Below, one piece after another: positions 25,554 to 34,625 of a stretch of 64,000 bases of DNA. The stretch lies in the NCBI RefSeq assembly GCF_001039005.1, contig NZ_LDWR01000058.1:1-64000 (forward strand), in the 5' to 3' direction. Every line of letters begins with the position of its first letter. Position 1 is the first letter of the stretch. The notes beneath the pieces are model-generated. The model saw only the letters and a list, made by a program, of their open reading frames with translations, was not told the DNA's origin and ran no database searches. Made by a program: the position numbers and the translations under genes. This DNA comes from Burkholderia cepacia (lineage in GTDB: Bacteria > Pseudomonadota > Gammaproteobacteria > Burkholderiales > Burkholderiaceae).

Positions 25554-27854
25554 TCAGGCGCTCAGGCAGTACACGCGGTACGTGCCGTCCTCGACTTCCA
25601 CGCCGTGCGTGTCGTGCGCGAAGCCCGGGAAGCGCCGGTCGTACGCTTCGAGCGCCAACAGGTAACCGAGCACCGGGCCGCCGGCCGGCCCCGCGTTCTC
25701 GCCCGGCATCAGCAGCGGAATGCCCGGCGGATACGGCACGACGCCGGTGGCGACCGTGCGCCCGGCCAGTTCGTCGAGCGTGACCTGCTCGACGCGGCCC
25801 TGCACGAGATGCTCGTACGCGCGCACCGGGCTCATCTCCGGCGTCGGCAGGATCGAGAATGCCTCGGACATCAGCCGCGTCGTGCCGAGCTGCTCCATCG
25901 CCGCGAACATCGTGTCGGCCAAGTCCTTCAGCCCCATGCCCGCATAACGCGAACCATGCTCCTTCGCGAGCGACGGAATCGCGAGATCGAGCGGCAGGTT
26001 CGCGTCGTAGTCGCGCTTGAAGTCGCACAGCGCGCTGACGAGCGAGCCCCACTTGCCCTTCGTGATGCCGATCGAGAACAGGAACAGGATCGTGAAATCG
26101 GTCGTCTTCTCGACGACGATCCCGCGCGCATCGAGATACGCGGTCACGACGCTCGCCGGGATGCCGACCGGCATCAGGCCGCCGGCCGGCGCGACGCCCG
26201 GCGTGACGATCGACACCTTGATCGGATCGAGCATGCAGTAGCCGTCCTCGATATTGCCGAAGCCGTGCCATTGCGCACCCGGGCGCAGCACCCAGCACGA
26301 CGGGTCGCTCGCGAGCAGCTCGGGCGGCGCATCATGGAACGGCAGCGTGCGGCCCGTACGCGCCTCGAGCACGGTGTCGGGCTGCCAGCATTCGAAGAAC
26401 CAGTCGCCCTTCGCGCCGAACTCGCTGCTCATCCGCGCAATCATCTGCCGGAACGCGACGGCCTCCTCGATCGACTCGTGCGTCAGTGCCGCGCCGCCGG
26501 GGCCGTCCATCATCGCGGCCGCGACGTCGTTCGACGCGATGATCGCGTAGTTCGGCGACGTCGACGCATGCATCATGAATGTTTCGTTGAACTGGCCATG
26601 CGGAATCGGATTGCGGCCGTCGCGCACGTGGATGTACGACGCCTGCGACAACGCGGTCAGCAGCTTGTGCGTCGACTGCGTCGCGAACACCGTCGGCCGG
26701 TCCGCACGATGGTCGCGCGGGTCGCCGTGCATCGCATGGCGGTCGCGGTAGATCGGATTGAAACGCGCGTAGCCGTACCACGCTTCGTCGAAATGCAGGC
26801 GATCGACGCTCGCGCCGAGCAGCTCCTCGACGCGCGCGACGTTGTAGCACAGGCCGTCGTAAGTCGAGTTCGTGACGATCGCGTGCTTCGGCTGGCGATC
26901 GGCGAGCCCGGCCGTGAGCGGGTTCGACGCGATCGCCTCGCGGATCGCCGCCTGCGTGAGGCGCTCGGACGCGATCGGCCCGATGATCCCGTAGCGGTTG
27001 CGCGTAGGCACGAGGTAGGTCGGGATCGCGCCCGACATCGTCATCGCATGCTCGGCCGACTTGTGACAGTTGCGATCGCACAGCGCGATCTGGTCGCGGC
27101 TCACGCTCGCCATCAGGATGATCCGGTTCGACGTCGACGAGCCGTTCGTCACGTGATACGTGCGGTGCGCGCCGAACACGCGCGCCGCGTAGCGCTCGCT
27201 TTCGCCGATCGGGCCCGAGTGGTCGAGCAGCGAGCCGAGCTCGCCGACCGAGATCGACAGGTCGGAGCGGAACAGCGCTTCGCCGAAGTATTCGAAGAAC
27301 GCGCGGCCGACCGGCGACTTCAAAAAGCCCGTGCCGCCCGTGTGACCGGGCGTATGCCACGAGTATTCGTAGACACGCGAGAACTTCGCGAGCGCGCCGA
27401 ACATCGGTGGCAGCACGGTCGCGCGATAGCGTTCGATCGCCGCGTGGATGCGCCCGCCGATGAAGTCGGCCGTATCCTCGAGCAGCCACACGAAATCGTC
27501 GACCTTGCCCATCACCGTGGCCGGCACTGTCGACGCGACGCTGCGGTCGGCCAGCAGGAAGATCGGCACGTTGGCATTGCGCTGCCGGATCGCGTCGACC
27601 ACGGCCTCGGACGGCCCGTGGCCGTCCACGCCGAGATCCCAGTCGAGCAGCACGCACTGGATCGACGGATCGGAGCGGATCGATACGATCGCATCGTCGG
27701 CGGAGGTCGCCGTGAGCACGTCGATGTCGCGCTGCACGAGCTCCGCGCTCAGCGTGCGGACCGCGCGCCCCGTTGCCGTTTCCTGCGTGATCTCGTCGTC
27801 GACCAGCAGCGCGCGCATGCCGAGACGACGAATGCCACCGACGGACGTATTCAT
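25554..27854 (-). CDS. Orn/Lys/Arg decarboxylase, arginine-decarboxylase (AdiA)-like
   Basis: At 766 residues this is a group III PLP decarboxylase. It has an N-terminal REC-like wing domain (MRALLVDDEITQETATG, then LLDWDLGVDG), the PLP core with active Lys in STHKLLTALSQASYIHVRDG, and a C-terminal domain with VVPYPPGIPLLMPGEN. Residues around the Lys and downstream (NDVAAAMMDG, SMLDPIKVSI-like CMLDPIKVSIVTPG) follow AdiA more closely than SpeF or CadA, so arginine to agmatine is the best guess, with consumption of a proton. ATG 27854 has a GAGGG site. Co-transcription with potE is likely. Confidence 0.85.
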   Translation of the reverse strand: MNTSVGGIRRLGMRALLVDDEITQETATGRAVRTLSAELVQRDIDVLTATSADDAIVSIRSDPSIQCVLLDWDLGVDGHGPSEAVVDAIRQRNANVPIFLLADRSVASTVPATVMGKVDDFVWLLEDTADFIGGRIHAAIERYRATVLPPMFGALAKFSRVYEYSWHTPGHTGGTGFLKSPVGRAFFEYFGEALFRSDLSISVGELGSLLDHSGPIGESERYAARVFGAHRTYHVTNGSSTSNRIILMASVSRDQIALCDRNCHKSAEHAMTMSGAIPTYLVPTRNRYGIIGPIASERLTQAAIREAIASNPLTAGLADRQPKHAIVTNSTYDGLCYNVARVEELLGASVDRLHFDEAWYGYARFNPIYRDRHAMHGDPRDHRADRPTVFATQSTHKLLTALSQASYIHVRDGRNPIPHGQFNETFMMHASTSPNYAIIASNDVAAAMMDGPGGAALTHESIEEAVAFRQMIARMSSEFGAKGDWFFECWQPDTVLEARTGRTLPFHDAPPELLASDPSCWVLRPGAQWHGFGNIEDGYCMLDPIKVSIVTPGVAPAGGLMPVGIPASVVTAYLDARGIVVEKTTDFTILFLFSIGITKGKWGSLVSALCDFKRDYDANLPLDLAIPSLAKEHGSRYAGMGLKDLADTMFAAMEQLGTTRLMSEAFSILPTPEMSPVRAYEHLVQGRVEQVTLDELAGRTVATGVVPYPPGIPLLMPGENAGPAGGPVLGYLLALEAYDRRFPGFAHDTHGVEVEDGTYRVYCLSA

Positions 27855-28364
27855 GATGTTGCCCTCGTGTTCCGTTGCTTCGATTGGTATTTTTCGCCTC
27901 ACGCCCACGCAGCCAGCCTGCCGCGTTCAGCAGCATGAGACGTTCTCGATTCCGGTTTGATTCAGCAGCCAATTCGCAGCCGACTATGCCATAGACGACT
28001 TTCAATGAAAAGCCGACGATTCGGCGAAACCGTCGGTCGCTTTCAAAGCGGACTTCATGATTTGATCATTTTCATGTGCACCGCAGCATTTAAATTCGAG
28101 ATAGCTTGATCATTCGCATCCTGCAATGACACTGTCATTTCCAGTCGATTGAATTCACCGGGTTTTGTTGCTAGGATCGGCTGCGCCGTGCGCTGACCGG
28201 CGGCGGCTTCACCCCGCCGCACAAGGCCAGCTGGCGCGGAGCGCATTCGGCATTCAGCATTCGCGGGAGCATTTGAATCGGCTGCGGCGCATGCCGGATT
28301 ACGCATGGATTGCGTACCGGCGCGAATGCCGCGCCCGCTTCCGCACATTTTCGGGAGAATTCGC
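27855..28364. promoter_or_regulatory. Divergent control region of the two decarboxylase genes
   Basis: This 510-base AT-richer interval lies between the divergent arginine- and ornithine-decarboxylase genes and must hold both promoters. The motif TTGATCATT occurs twice, at 28062-28070 and 28107-28115. A 27-codon frame on the minus strand (28055-28138) precedes the arginine-decarboxylase gene; its ribosome site is weak and it has no Arg codons. I see no known polyamine riboswitch. Confidence 0.45.
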
Positions 28365-30545
28365 GTGAGCCTGTTGAAAATCGCAGTCGAGCCGGCGCTG
28401 ATTGGCGCCTTCCTCACCACGCACGAACAGGTCGACGTATTTCAGACCGATTTCACGAATATCGCGGCAATCGTCGTCGGAATCGATGCGGCACAGAAAG
28501 TCCAGAAAACCGTCGAAAGAACCGGCTTCGCGATTCCGTTCTTCGTCGCGGTCGAGCCCGATCAGGAAGTGCCGCAGTCGGTCCTGCCGGGCGCGAGCGG
28601 CGTAATCCAGCTCGGGCACGGCGGCCGCCACTACTACGGCCGGCAGATTTCCGCCGCCGCCGACATCTACAGCGAAAACCTGCTGCCGCCGTTCTTCAAG
28701 GTCATGCGCGACTACGTGCAGCGCGGCTACGTCGAGTTCGACTGCCCCGGCCACCAGGGCGGCCAGTTCTTCTCGAATCATCCGCTCGGCCGGATGTTCT
28801 TCGACTTCTTCGGCGAGACGATCTTTCGCGCCGACCTCTGCAACGCGGACGTCCGGCTCGGCGATCTGCTGATCCACGAAGGCCCCGCGCTGGAAGCGCA
28901 GCGCAACGCCGCGCGGATCTACAACGCGGACAAGACCTACTTCGTGCTGAACGGCACGTCGACGTCGAACAAGGTCGTCACGAGCGCATTGCTCGCGCCC
29001 GGCGATCTCGTGCTGTTCGACCGCAACAACCACAAGTCGGTGCACCTCGGTGCGCTCGTGCTGTCCGGCGCGCGGCCGGTCTACCTCGAGACCGCGCGCA
29101 ACGCGTGGGGCCTCATCGGCGGCGTCGACAGCGCGGCGCTCGACGAAGCGCGCATCCGCGACGCGATCCGCGACGTCGCGCCCGAGCGCGCCGACCTGCC
29201 GCGCCCGTTCCGGCTCGCGGTGATCCAGCTCGGCACCTACGACGGCACGATCTACAACGCGCGCGAGATCGTCGACCGGATCGGGCATCTGTGCGACTAC
29301 ATCCTGTTCGATTCGGCGTGGGTCGGCTACGAGCAGTTCATCCCGATGATGCAGGACTGCTCGCCGCTGATGCTGACGCTCGGCCCCGACGATCCCGGCA
29401 TCCTCGTCACGCAGTCGGTGCACAAGCAGCAGGCCGGCTTCTCGCAGACGTCGCAGATCCACAAGAAGGACAGCCACATCGAAGGCCAGAAGCGTTTCTG
29501 CGATCACCGGCGCTTCAACAACGCGTACATGATCCATGCGTCGACGAGCCCGTTCTACCCGATGTTCGCGGCGCTCGACGTCAACGCGCAGATGCATGCG
29601 GGCCCGGCCGGCAAGCGCCTGTGGCGCGACTGCGTCGCGCACGGCGTCGATGCGCGCAAGCTGCTGCTGAAGACCTGCCGGCAGATCCGCCCGTTCGTTC
29701 CGCAACATGTCGACGGCCGCCCGTGGGCCGACTACCCGACCGAGCAGATCGTCGACGACCTGCGCTTCTTCCGCTTCCATCCGGCCGACAGCTGGCACGG
29801 TTTCGAAGGCTATGCGGACAACCAGTATTTCGTCGATCCGTGCAAGCTGCTGCTGACGACACCGGGCATCGATCGCGACACGCACGAGTACGCGCCGTTC
29901 GGCGCGCCGGCGCCGATCCTCGCCCGCTACCTGCGCGAGCACGGCGTCGTGCCCGAGAAAGCCGACCTGTACACGATCCTGTTCCTGCTCACGCCGTCGG
30001 AGAGCTTCGGCAAGCTGCAGCATCTGGTCGCGCACCTCGCGCAGTTCGAACGCCATCTCGACCAGGACACGCCGCTGCGCGAAGCGATTCCGTCGCTGTG
30101 CGAAGCGTATCCGGAGTTGTACGGCACCATGCGCCTGCGGCAGTTGTGCCAGCGGATGCACGATTTCTACCGCAGCCACGACATGAAGCACCTGCAGAAG
30201 CAGATGTTCCGGCGTGCGCAGTTCCCGAAGCAGGCGATGCTGCCGCAAGCCGCGAATACCGAGCTGATCCGCAACAACGTCGAGCTCGTCACACTCGATC
30301 GCATCGAAGGCCGGATCGCAACCGAAGGTGCGCTGCCCTATCCGCCCGGCATTTTCTGCGTGGTGCCCGGCGAAGCCTGGGGCGGCCCGGCGCTCGACTA
30401 TTTCCGCGCGCTCGAAGCCGGGATCAACGCGCTGCCGGGCTTCGAACCGGAGATCCAGGGCGTCTACCTGCAGACGAAGCCGGACGGCACGAAGCAGGCA
30501 TCGGCGTACGTGGTGGCAGCCGGCGCCGACGCATCGCGCGCCTGA
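28365..30545 (+). CDS. speF: Ornithine decarboxylase (SpeC/SpeF-like)
   Basis: The start is GTG 28365 with a GGGAG site, giving 726 residues. It follows E. coli SpeF/SpeC along its length: FDCPGHQGGQFFSNHPLG, FRADLCNADVRLGDLLIHEG, YFVLNGTSTSNKVV, the PLP Lys in QSVHKQQAGFSQTSQIHKKD, and EGALPYPPGIFCVVPGE near the end. It decarboxylates ornithine to putrescine and CO2. With the PotE antiporter encoded across the divergent region it could run acid-resistance exchange or polyamine supply. Biosynthetic SpeC and inducible SpeF cannot be separated by sequence alone. Confidence 0.9.
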   Translation: MSLLKIAVEPALIGAFLTTHEQVDVFQTDFTNIAAIVVGIDAAQKVQKTVERTGFAIPFFVAVEPDQEVPQSVLPGASGVIQLGHGGRHYYGRQISAAADIYSENLLPPFFKVMRDYVQRGYVEFDCPGHQGGQFFSNHPLGRMFFDFFGETIFRADLCNADVRLGDLLIHEGPALEAQRNAARIYNADKTYFVLNGTSTSNKVVTSALLAPGDLVLFDRNNHKSVHLGALVLSGARPVYLETARNAWGLIGGVDSAALDEARIRDAIRDVAPERADLPRPFRLAVIQLGTYDGTIYNAREIVDRIGHLCDYILFDSAWVGYEQFIPMMQDCSPLMLTLGPDDPGILVTQSVHKQQAGFSQTSQIHKKDSHIEGQKRFCDHRRFNNAYMIHASTSPFYPMFAALDVNAQMHAGPAGKRLWRDCVAHGVDARKLLLKTCRQIRPFVPQHVDGRPWADYPTEQIVDDLRFFRFHPADSWHGFEGYADNQYFVDPCKLLLTTPGIDRDTHEYAPFGAPAPILARYLREHGVVPEKADLYTILFLLTPSESFGKLQHLVAHLAQFERHLDQDTPLREAIPSLCEAYPELYGTMRLRQLCQRMHDFYRSHDMKHLQKQMFRRAQFPKQAMLPQAANTELIRNNVELVTLDRIEGRIATEGALPYPPGIFCVVPGEAWGGPALDYFRALEAGINALPGFEPEIQGVYLQTKPDGTKQASAYVVAAGADASRA

Positions 30546-30557
30546 TCGCGCCGGTGC

Positions 30558-30588
30558 CCGGCCCGTGCAGCGCTTGCGCACGGGCCGG
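30558..30588 (+). terminator. Strong hairpin after the ornithine decarboxylase gene
   Basis: An 11-bp perfect stem (CCGGCCCGTGC / GCACGGGCCGG) with a 9-base loop begins 13 bases after the stop codon. No T-run follows, so it may act with Rho or mainly protect the 3' end. Confidence 0.6.
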
Positions 30589-30715
30589 CCCTGCGGTACC
30601 GTCCAGCTTTCCGGGATAACCGAAGCCTCGCCTCGAAACCCATCCGTCGATTCGATCCGATGCGGCCCCGCCCTTGTCCGGTGCCGTCGCGTCGGGCGTA
30701 CAGGAGGGGGTTGCG

Positions 30716-31882
30716 TTGGACGTTCGCGTGTACCTGCTGGCCGCCGCCGTATTCCTGGCCGGCGTCGCCGAAAACATCTGCGTCGGCATCCTGCCGGCCA
30801 TCTCCACCGGCCTTCATGTGTCGATCGCGGCCGCCGGCCAGCTCACCACGATTTTCTCCGCCGTGTTCGCACTGGCCGCGCTCGTCGCGGCCGCCTGCGT
30901 CGCGCGGATCGAGCGGCGCACCGCGCTGCTCGCGTCGCTCGGCGCGTTCGCGGCCGCGAACCTGTTCGCCGCGGCGAGCCCCGGTTATGCGAGCCTGTTC
31001 GCCGCGCGCGTGCTGATGGCCGCGAGCTGCGCGACGCTGATCCTCGTCGCGACGCGGTTCGCGGCCGAACTCGCGCCGGCTTCGCAACGCGGCCGCGCGA
31101 TCGGCATCGTGTTCATGGGGATCAGCGCGTCGCTCGTGCTCGGCGTGCCGATCGGGATGCGGATCGCCGAATGGGCCGGCTGGCGCGCGGTGTTCGTAGC
31201 GATCGCCGTGCCCGCGCTGCCGCTCGGGATCTGGCTCGGCCGGCGGCTGCCGCGCATGGCGCCGGCTGCTGCTGCCGCTGCGCCGGCCACGCCGTCGTAT
31301 CGCGCCGTGCTCGCGCGCCCGCGACTGCTGGCCGCGCAACTCGTCTCCATCGCGATGATCGGCGGGCACTTCACGCTGTTCGCGTATCTCACGCCGTACC
31401 TGCAGGCCGTGCTGTCGCCCGGCGCGGCCGCGCTAGAAGGGTTGTACGTCGCGTTCGGGATCGCCGGCGTGACCGGCGCGTGGCTCGGCGGGATGTTCTC
31501 GGACCGGCTCGGCGCCTCCCGTGCGCTGTGCGCGTGCCCGGCCGTGTTTCTTGTTGCGATGGCCGTCTTGCCGGCGGCCGGCGCGTCGCCGCTCGCGTTC
31601 GTGCCCGCGATGATGCTGTGGGGCGGCATCAGCTGGTCGATCTCGCCGATCGTGCAGAACTACCTGATCCATACCGCGCCGTCGCTGGCCGACGCGAGCG
31701 TCGGCATCAACGTGTCGGCCATGCACGCGGGCGTCGCGCTCGGTTCGGCGCTCGGCGGCGTGCTGGTCGAACGCGATGCGCTGCGCGTCACGCCATGGGC
31801 CGGATGCCTGCTCGTGGCCGTCGCGCTGGCGTGCGCATGCATCGCGGCATGGCCCGCTCGGCAGGCCGCGCGCGCATCGTGA
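30716..31882 (+). CDS. MFS transporter (arabinose-efflux/AraJ-like)
   Basis: The preferred start is TTG 30716, eight bases behind a very strong ribosome site (AGGAGGGGG), giving 388 residues. There are twelve membrane segments, the loop 2-3 motif is degenerate, and the family segment SQRGRAIGIVFMGISASLVL is present, as in DHA1-type drug or sugar efflux pumps. No substrate can be assigned. It stands 170 bases after the ornithine decarboxylase gene and just upstream of a small secreted-protein gene. An earlier TTG (30674) lacks a ribosome site. Confidence 0.82.
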   Translation: MDVRVYLLAAAVFLAGVAENICVGILPAISTGLHVSIAAAGQLTTIFSAVFALAALVAAACVARIERRTALLASLGAFAAANLFAAASPGYASLFAARVLMAASCATLILVATRFAAELAPASQRGRAIGIVFMGISASLVLGVPIGMRIAEWAGWRAVFVAIAVPALPLGIWLGRRLPRMAPAAAAAAPATPSYRAVLARPRLLAAQLVSIAMIGGHFTLFAYLTPYLQAVLSPGAAALEGLYVAFGIAGVTGAWLGGMFSDRLGASRALCACPAVFLVAMAVLPAAGASPLAFVPAMMLWGGISWSISPIVQNYLIHTAPSLADASVGINVSAMHAGVALGSALGGVLVERDALRVTPWAGCLLVAVALACACIAAWPARQAARAS

Positions 31883-31938
31883 CGGGCGGCGTGGTGCGCT
31901 CGCCGGCCTCGCGCACGACGTGTATCATCGCCGCCATC

Positions 31939-32469
31939 ATGCCCATCCGCTCCCTTCGTCCGCTCCTGATCGCCGCGTCACTCGCCGTCTCCGTCGCCGC
32001 GCATGCGCAGCAGGTCGGCGTGATTGCCGACGGCGTCTACTACACGCCGAACACGCACCTCGCGGCAGGCACGTCGCTGCAGGTGCTGCCGGACGACGAC
32101 AAGGGCATCCCGCGCTGCTGCGCGACGATCACCGGGCCTGCCGGCAAGCCCGGCAAGCCCGGCAACCAGATTCTCGACGCGCTGCACGACGACCGCACGA
32201 TCGCCGCGTACGCGCTATCGCTACCGAAGTCGGTGGCGGCGGACACGCGCGGCTTCGGCGTGGTCGGCACCGCGCGCTTCGTGCAACAGGGCACCCGCCC
32301 GGAAGCCGTGCTCGACGGCGGGCTGCAGCTCGCGTTCTCGACCTGCACGTCGGTGGAAGGCACGCATTACCTGGGACGCAAGGTCGGCACCAACAAGTTG
32401 CTCGTGCATCTGTATCAGTACTTCGACGGCGAGCTCGAGCCGACCTGCAAGGATCGCGACCTGAAATAA
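31939..32469 (+). CDS. Small secreted protein of unknown function
   Basis: A 176-residue protein with a clear Sec signal (residues 1-24, ending AAHAQQ). The mature chain has a paired Cys (CC in IPRCCATITG), a short collagen-like tract GPAGKPGKPGN and two more Cys near the C-terminus (FSTCTSVEG and EPTCKDRD), so disulfides are likely. I do not recognise the family. It follows the MFS gene by 56 bases and may be co-transcribed. Confidence 0.72.
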   Translation: MPIRSLRPLLIAASLAVSVAAHAQQVGVIADGVYYTPNTHLAAGTSLQVLPDDDKGIPRCCATITGPAGKPGKPGNQILDALHDDRTIAAYALSLPKSVAADTRGFGVVGTARFVQQGTRPEAVLDGGLQLAFSTCTSVEGTHYLGRKVGTNKLLVHLYQYFDGELEPTCKDRDLK

Positions 32470-32525
32470 CGGCACCCGGCCGGCGGCATCGCGCCGCGGC
32501 CCATCGACCGCTCACACCGGCCGCA

Positions 32526-33683
32526 TCACCACGCGTGCCGATAGATCGCCAGTGCGTCGGCTTCCGTCACCTCGCGCGGATTGTTCACGAGCAGGCGCGT
32601 CTGCAGCATCGCGTCCGACGCCATCCTCGGCAGATCGCCCTCCCCGATCCCGACCTCGCGCAGCGTGCGCGGGATGCCCGTCGCGACGATCAGCCGGTCG
32701 ATCTCGTCGATCAGCGCATGCGTCCTCGCTTCGTCGCTGCCCGTCGCCTGCGGCGCGACGATCGCCGCGAGTTCCGCATACAGCGGCGCGGCGGCCGGCG
32801 CGTTGAAGCGCAGCACGTGCGGCAGCACGAGTGCATTCGACAGTCCGTGCGGCACGTGGAAGATCCCGCCGACCGGATAGGCCAGCGCATGCACGGCCGC
32901 GACCGGCGCGTTCGCGAACGCCTGCCCCGCGAACATCGCGCCGACCAGCATCGCCTCGCGCGCGGATCGGTTGCTACCGTCGTCGCACGCAGCGAGCAGG
33001 TTGCGCGACAACAGCGTCAGCGCGTGCACGGCCAGCATGTCGGACACCGGATTCTTCAGCCGCGCGGACGTATAGGCCTCGATCGCATGCACCATCGCGT
33101 CGATGCCCGTCGCGGCCGTCGCCGCGCGCGGCAGGCCGAGCGTCAGCTCGGCGTCGAGGATCGCGACATCCGCGAACAGGTACGGCGACACGACGCCCAT
33201 CTTGCGCGCCTCGCCGACCGTGACGATCGACACGGCCGTGACCTCCGAGCCCGTGCCGGCCGTCGTCGGCATCTGCACGAGCGGCAGCCGCGCACTCGCG
33301 ACCTTGTCGACGCCGTACATGTCGGCCAGCGCCTGCTGCCCCGGCGCGAGCACCGCGATCAGCTTCGCGACGTCCATCGACGAACCGCCGCCCAGGCCGA
33401 GCACGAGCTCGGCATCGGCCGCGACGGCCCGCTCGGTCGCTTCGAGCACCACGTGCTCGGGCGGATCGGCGATCACGTCGTCGATCACGGTCACCTGCCA
33501 GCCGTGCGCGGCGAGGCTCTCCAGCGCGGGCGCGAGCACGCCGCTGCGATGCAGGAACGCATCGGTGACGACGCACAGCCGCGCGAGCGCCGGAAAACGT
33601 TCGCGCAACAACGCGCCGAGCCGGCGCGCGGCGCCGAATTCGACGATCTGCGTCGGAACGGTACGGAATTGAAACGGATTCAT
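32526..33683 (-). CDS. Iron-containing alcohol dehydrogenase (group III)
   Basis: The protein has 385 residues. The NAD-binding part has LGLGGGSSMDVAKL (about 93-106) and PTTAGTGSEVT. The metal site is visible as GIDAMVHAIEAYTS (Asp, His), FANAPVAAVHALAYPVGG (His) and FHVPHGLSNA (His). Relatives oxidise or reduce short alcohols, 1,3-propanediol, lactaldehyde or maleylacetate. It is the last gene of a seven-gene operon; its ATG overlaps the stop of the ABM gene by four bases. In this setting it probably handles a polyol-derived alcohol or aldehyde. Confidence 0.92.
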   Translation of the reverse strand: MNPFQFRTVPTQIVEFGAARRLGALLRERFPALARLCVVTDAFLHRSGVLAPALESLAAHGWQVTVIDDVIADPPEHVVLEATERAVAADAELVLGLGGGSSMDVAKLIAVLAPGQQALADMYGVDKVASARLPLVQMPTTAGTGSEVTAVSIVTVGEARKMGVVSPYLFADVAILDAELTLGLPRAATAATGIDAMVHAIEAYTSARLKNPVSDMLAVHALTLLSRNLLAACDDGSNRSAREAMLVGAMFAGQAFANAPVAAVHALAYPVGGIFHVPHGLSNALVLPHVLRFNAPAAAPLYAELAAIVAPQATGSDEARTHALIDEIDRLIVATGIPRTLREVGIGEGDLPRMASDAMLQTRLLVNNPREVTEADALAIYRHAW

Positions 33684-34015
33684 CGGGTGCCTCCCGGTGG
33701 CGTCGCCGTGCCGGTGTCCGGCTGCACCATGTAGCGCGACACGTCGCGGCGATCGAGCAACGGAATAATCGCCCCGATCCCGATCCGCTGGAAATGCGGC
33801 GTTTCCCGATGCACATCGAGGCCGTCCGCGTCGCGGTAACGCTCGAGGATCACGATGTGGTCGGGGTCCGCCGGCGACCGGAAATACGCGTAGTCGAGAT
33901 TCTTCGGCTCGGCGCGCGTCGCCGGCGCGAGTTCGGCGAGCAGTTCGACCACGCGATCGCCGTTGCCGGGCTTCGCGAAGTAATGCGCGATGACCTGCAG
34001 GTAAGGTTCGTTCAT
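33680..34015 (-). CDS. Antibiotic-biosynthesis-monooxygenase (ABM) domain protein
   Basis: This 111-residue protein has a ferredoxin-like ABM domain at about 5-95 (LQVIAHYFAKPGNGDRVVEL, then FRSPADPDHIVILERYRD and HRETPHFQRI). ABM proteins include cofactor-free monooxygenases, LsrG-like isomerases and heme-degrading enzymes; the family alone does not give a reaction. It lies between the GlpP-like and alcohol dehydrogenase genes and is translationally coupled to the latter. A role in handling an unstable phosphate or aldehyde intermediate, as LsrG does, is possible. Confidence 0.82.
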   Translation of the reverse strand: MNEPYLQVIAHYFAKPGNGDRVVELLAELAPATRAEPKNLDYAYFRSPADPDHIVILERYRDADGLDVHRETPHFQRIGIGAIIPLLDRRDVSRYMVQPDTGTATPPGGTR

Positions 34016-34044
34016 GCTGCGCTCCTGGTTCGACCGGGGGCCCG

Positions 34045-34620
34045 TCACGACGACGGGTCGAAATTCCACCACGTGCTGTCGCTCGTCGACACCGCGATCG
34101 CGCCGTGCCGCCTCGCGCCGCGCACGTCGTCCGCGTTGCCGACGAAGCCCGACGCGACGATCGGCGGCAGTGCCTGCCGGTCGGCTTCGCTCAGGTGCGC
34201 GAGCATCGGCGCCGGCATCAGCTGCACGAGGTTCGGATCGCTCTGCTCGATCGCCTTCACGCTGCGCGGCCACGTCGAACGGTCGGTCACGAACACCTTC
34301 TGCATCGTGATCAGCCCCGTGCGGTTCGCGCGCTGGATCGTCGCGACACGCGTCGACACGAGGCTCGCGACGCCGATATCGGCCAGATATTCGACGCCGC
34401 CCTTGTCCTGCGACAGCCCATCGCAACTGTCGATGTTGACGATCACGAACTTGCCGGCCCGGGCGAGCGCCGCGACCACCGCCTGCAGCCGGCGCAGGTC
34501 GACGTTCGCGACGATGCCGACCTCGGCCGCGCTGTCGATGAAGCTGTCGGCCTGCTCGGCGCCGTACAGCGTGGCGATGACGGGATGACGGGCGAGACGC
34601 GCGCCCAGCGACTTGTCCAT
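34045..34620 (-). CDS. GlpP-family glycerol-3-phosphate-responsive antiterminator
   Basis: A 191-residue TIM-barrel-like protein of the GlpP family. It shows VIVNIDSCDGLSQDKGGVEY, the STR element of LVSTRVATIQRANR, then TMQKVFVTDRSTW, NLVQLMPAPM and SGFVGNADDV, each matching a B. subtilis GlpP block. GlpP binds G3P and prevents termination in the glpD leader RNA of Gram-positive bacteria. Its presence inside a proteobacterial polyol operon suggests the same kind of control by a polyol phosphate. It starts 5 bases after the FAD-oxidase stop. Confidence 0.88.
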   Translation of the reverse strand: MDKSLGARLARHPVIATLYGAEQADSFIDSAAEVGIVANVDLRRLQAVVAALARAGKFVIVNIDSCDGLSQDKGGVEYLADIGVASLVSTRVATIQRANRTGLITMQKVFVTDRSTWPRSVKAIEQSDPNLVQLMPAPMLAHLSEADRQALPPIVASGFVGNADDVRGARRHGAIAVSTSDSTWWNFDPSS

Positions 34621-34625
34621 GACGT

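Noticed and set aside
25605..27938. A plus-strand open frame of 777 codons
   Set aside because: It is antisense to the AdiA-like decarboxylase gene and has no protein-like features.
28055..28420. A 121-codon minus-strand frame between the decarboxylase genes
   Set aside because: It overlaps the start of the ornithine decarboxylase on the other strand and lacks a ribosome site. Only its last 27 codons were kept as a speculative leader peptide.
30674..30715. An upstream TTG start for the MFS gene
   Set aside because: No ribosome site precedes it, while a very strong one precedes the in-frame TTG at 30716.
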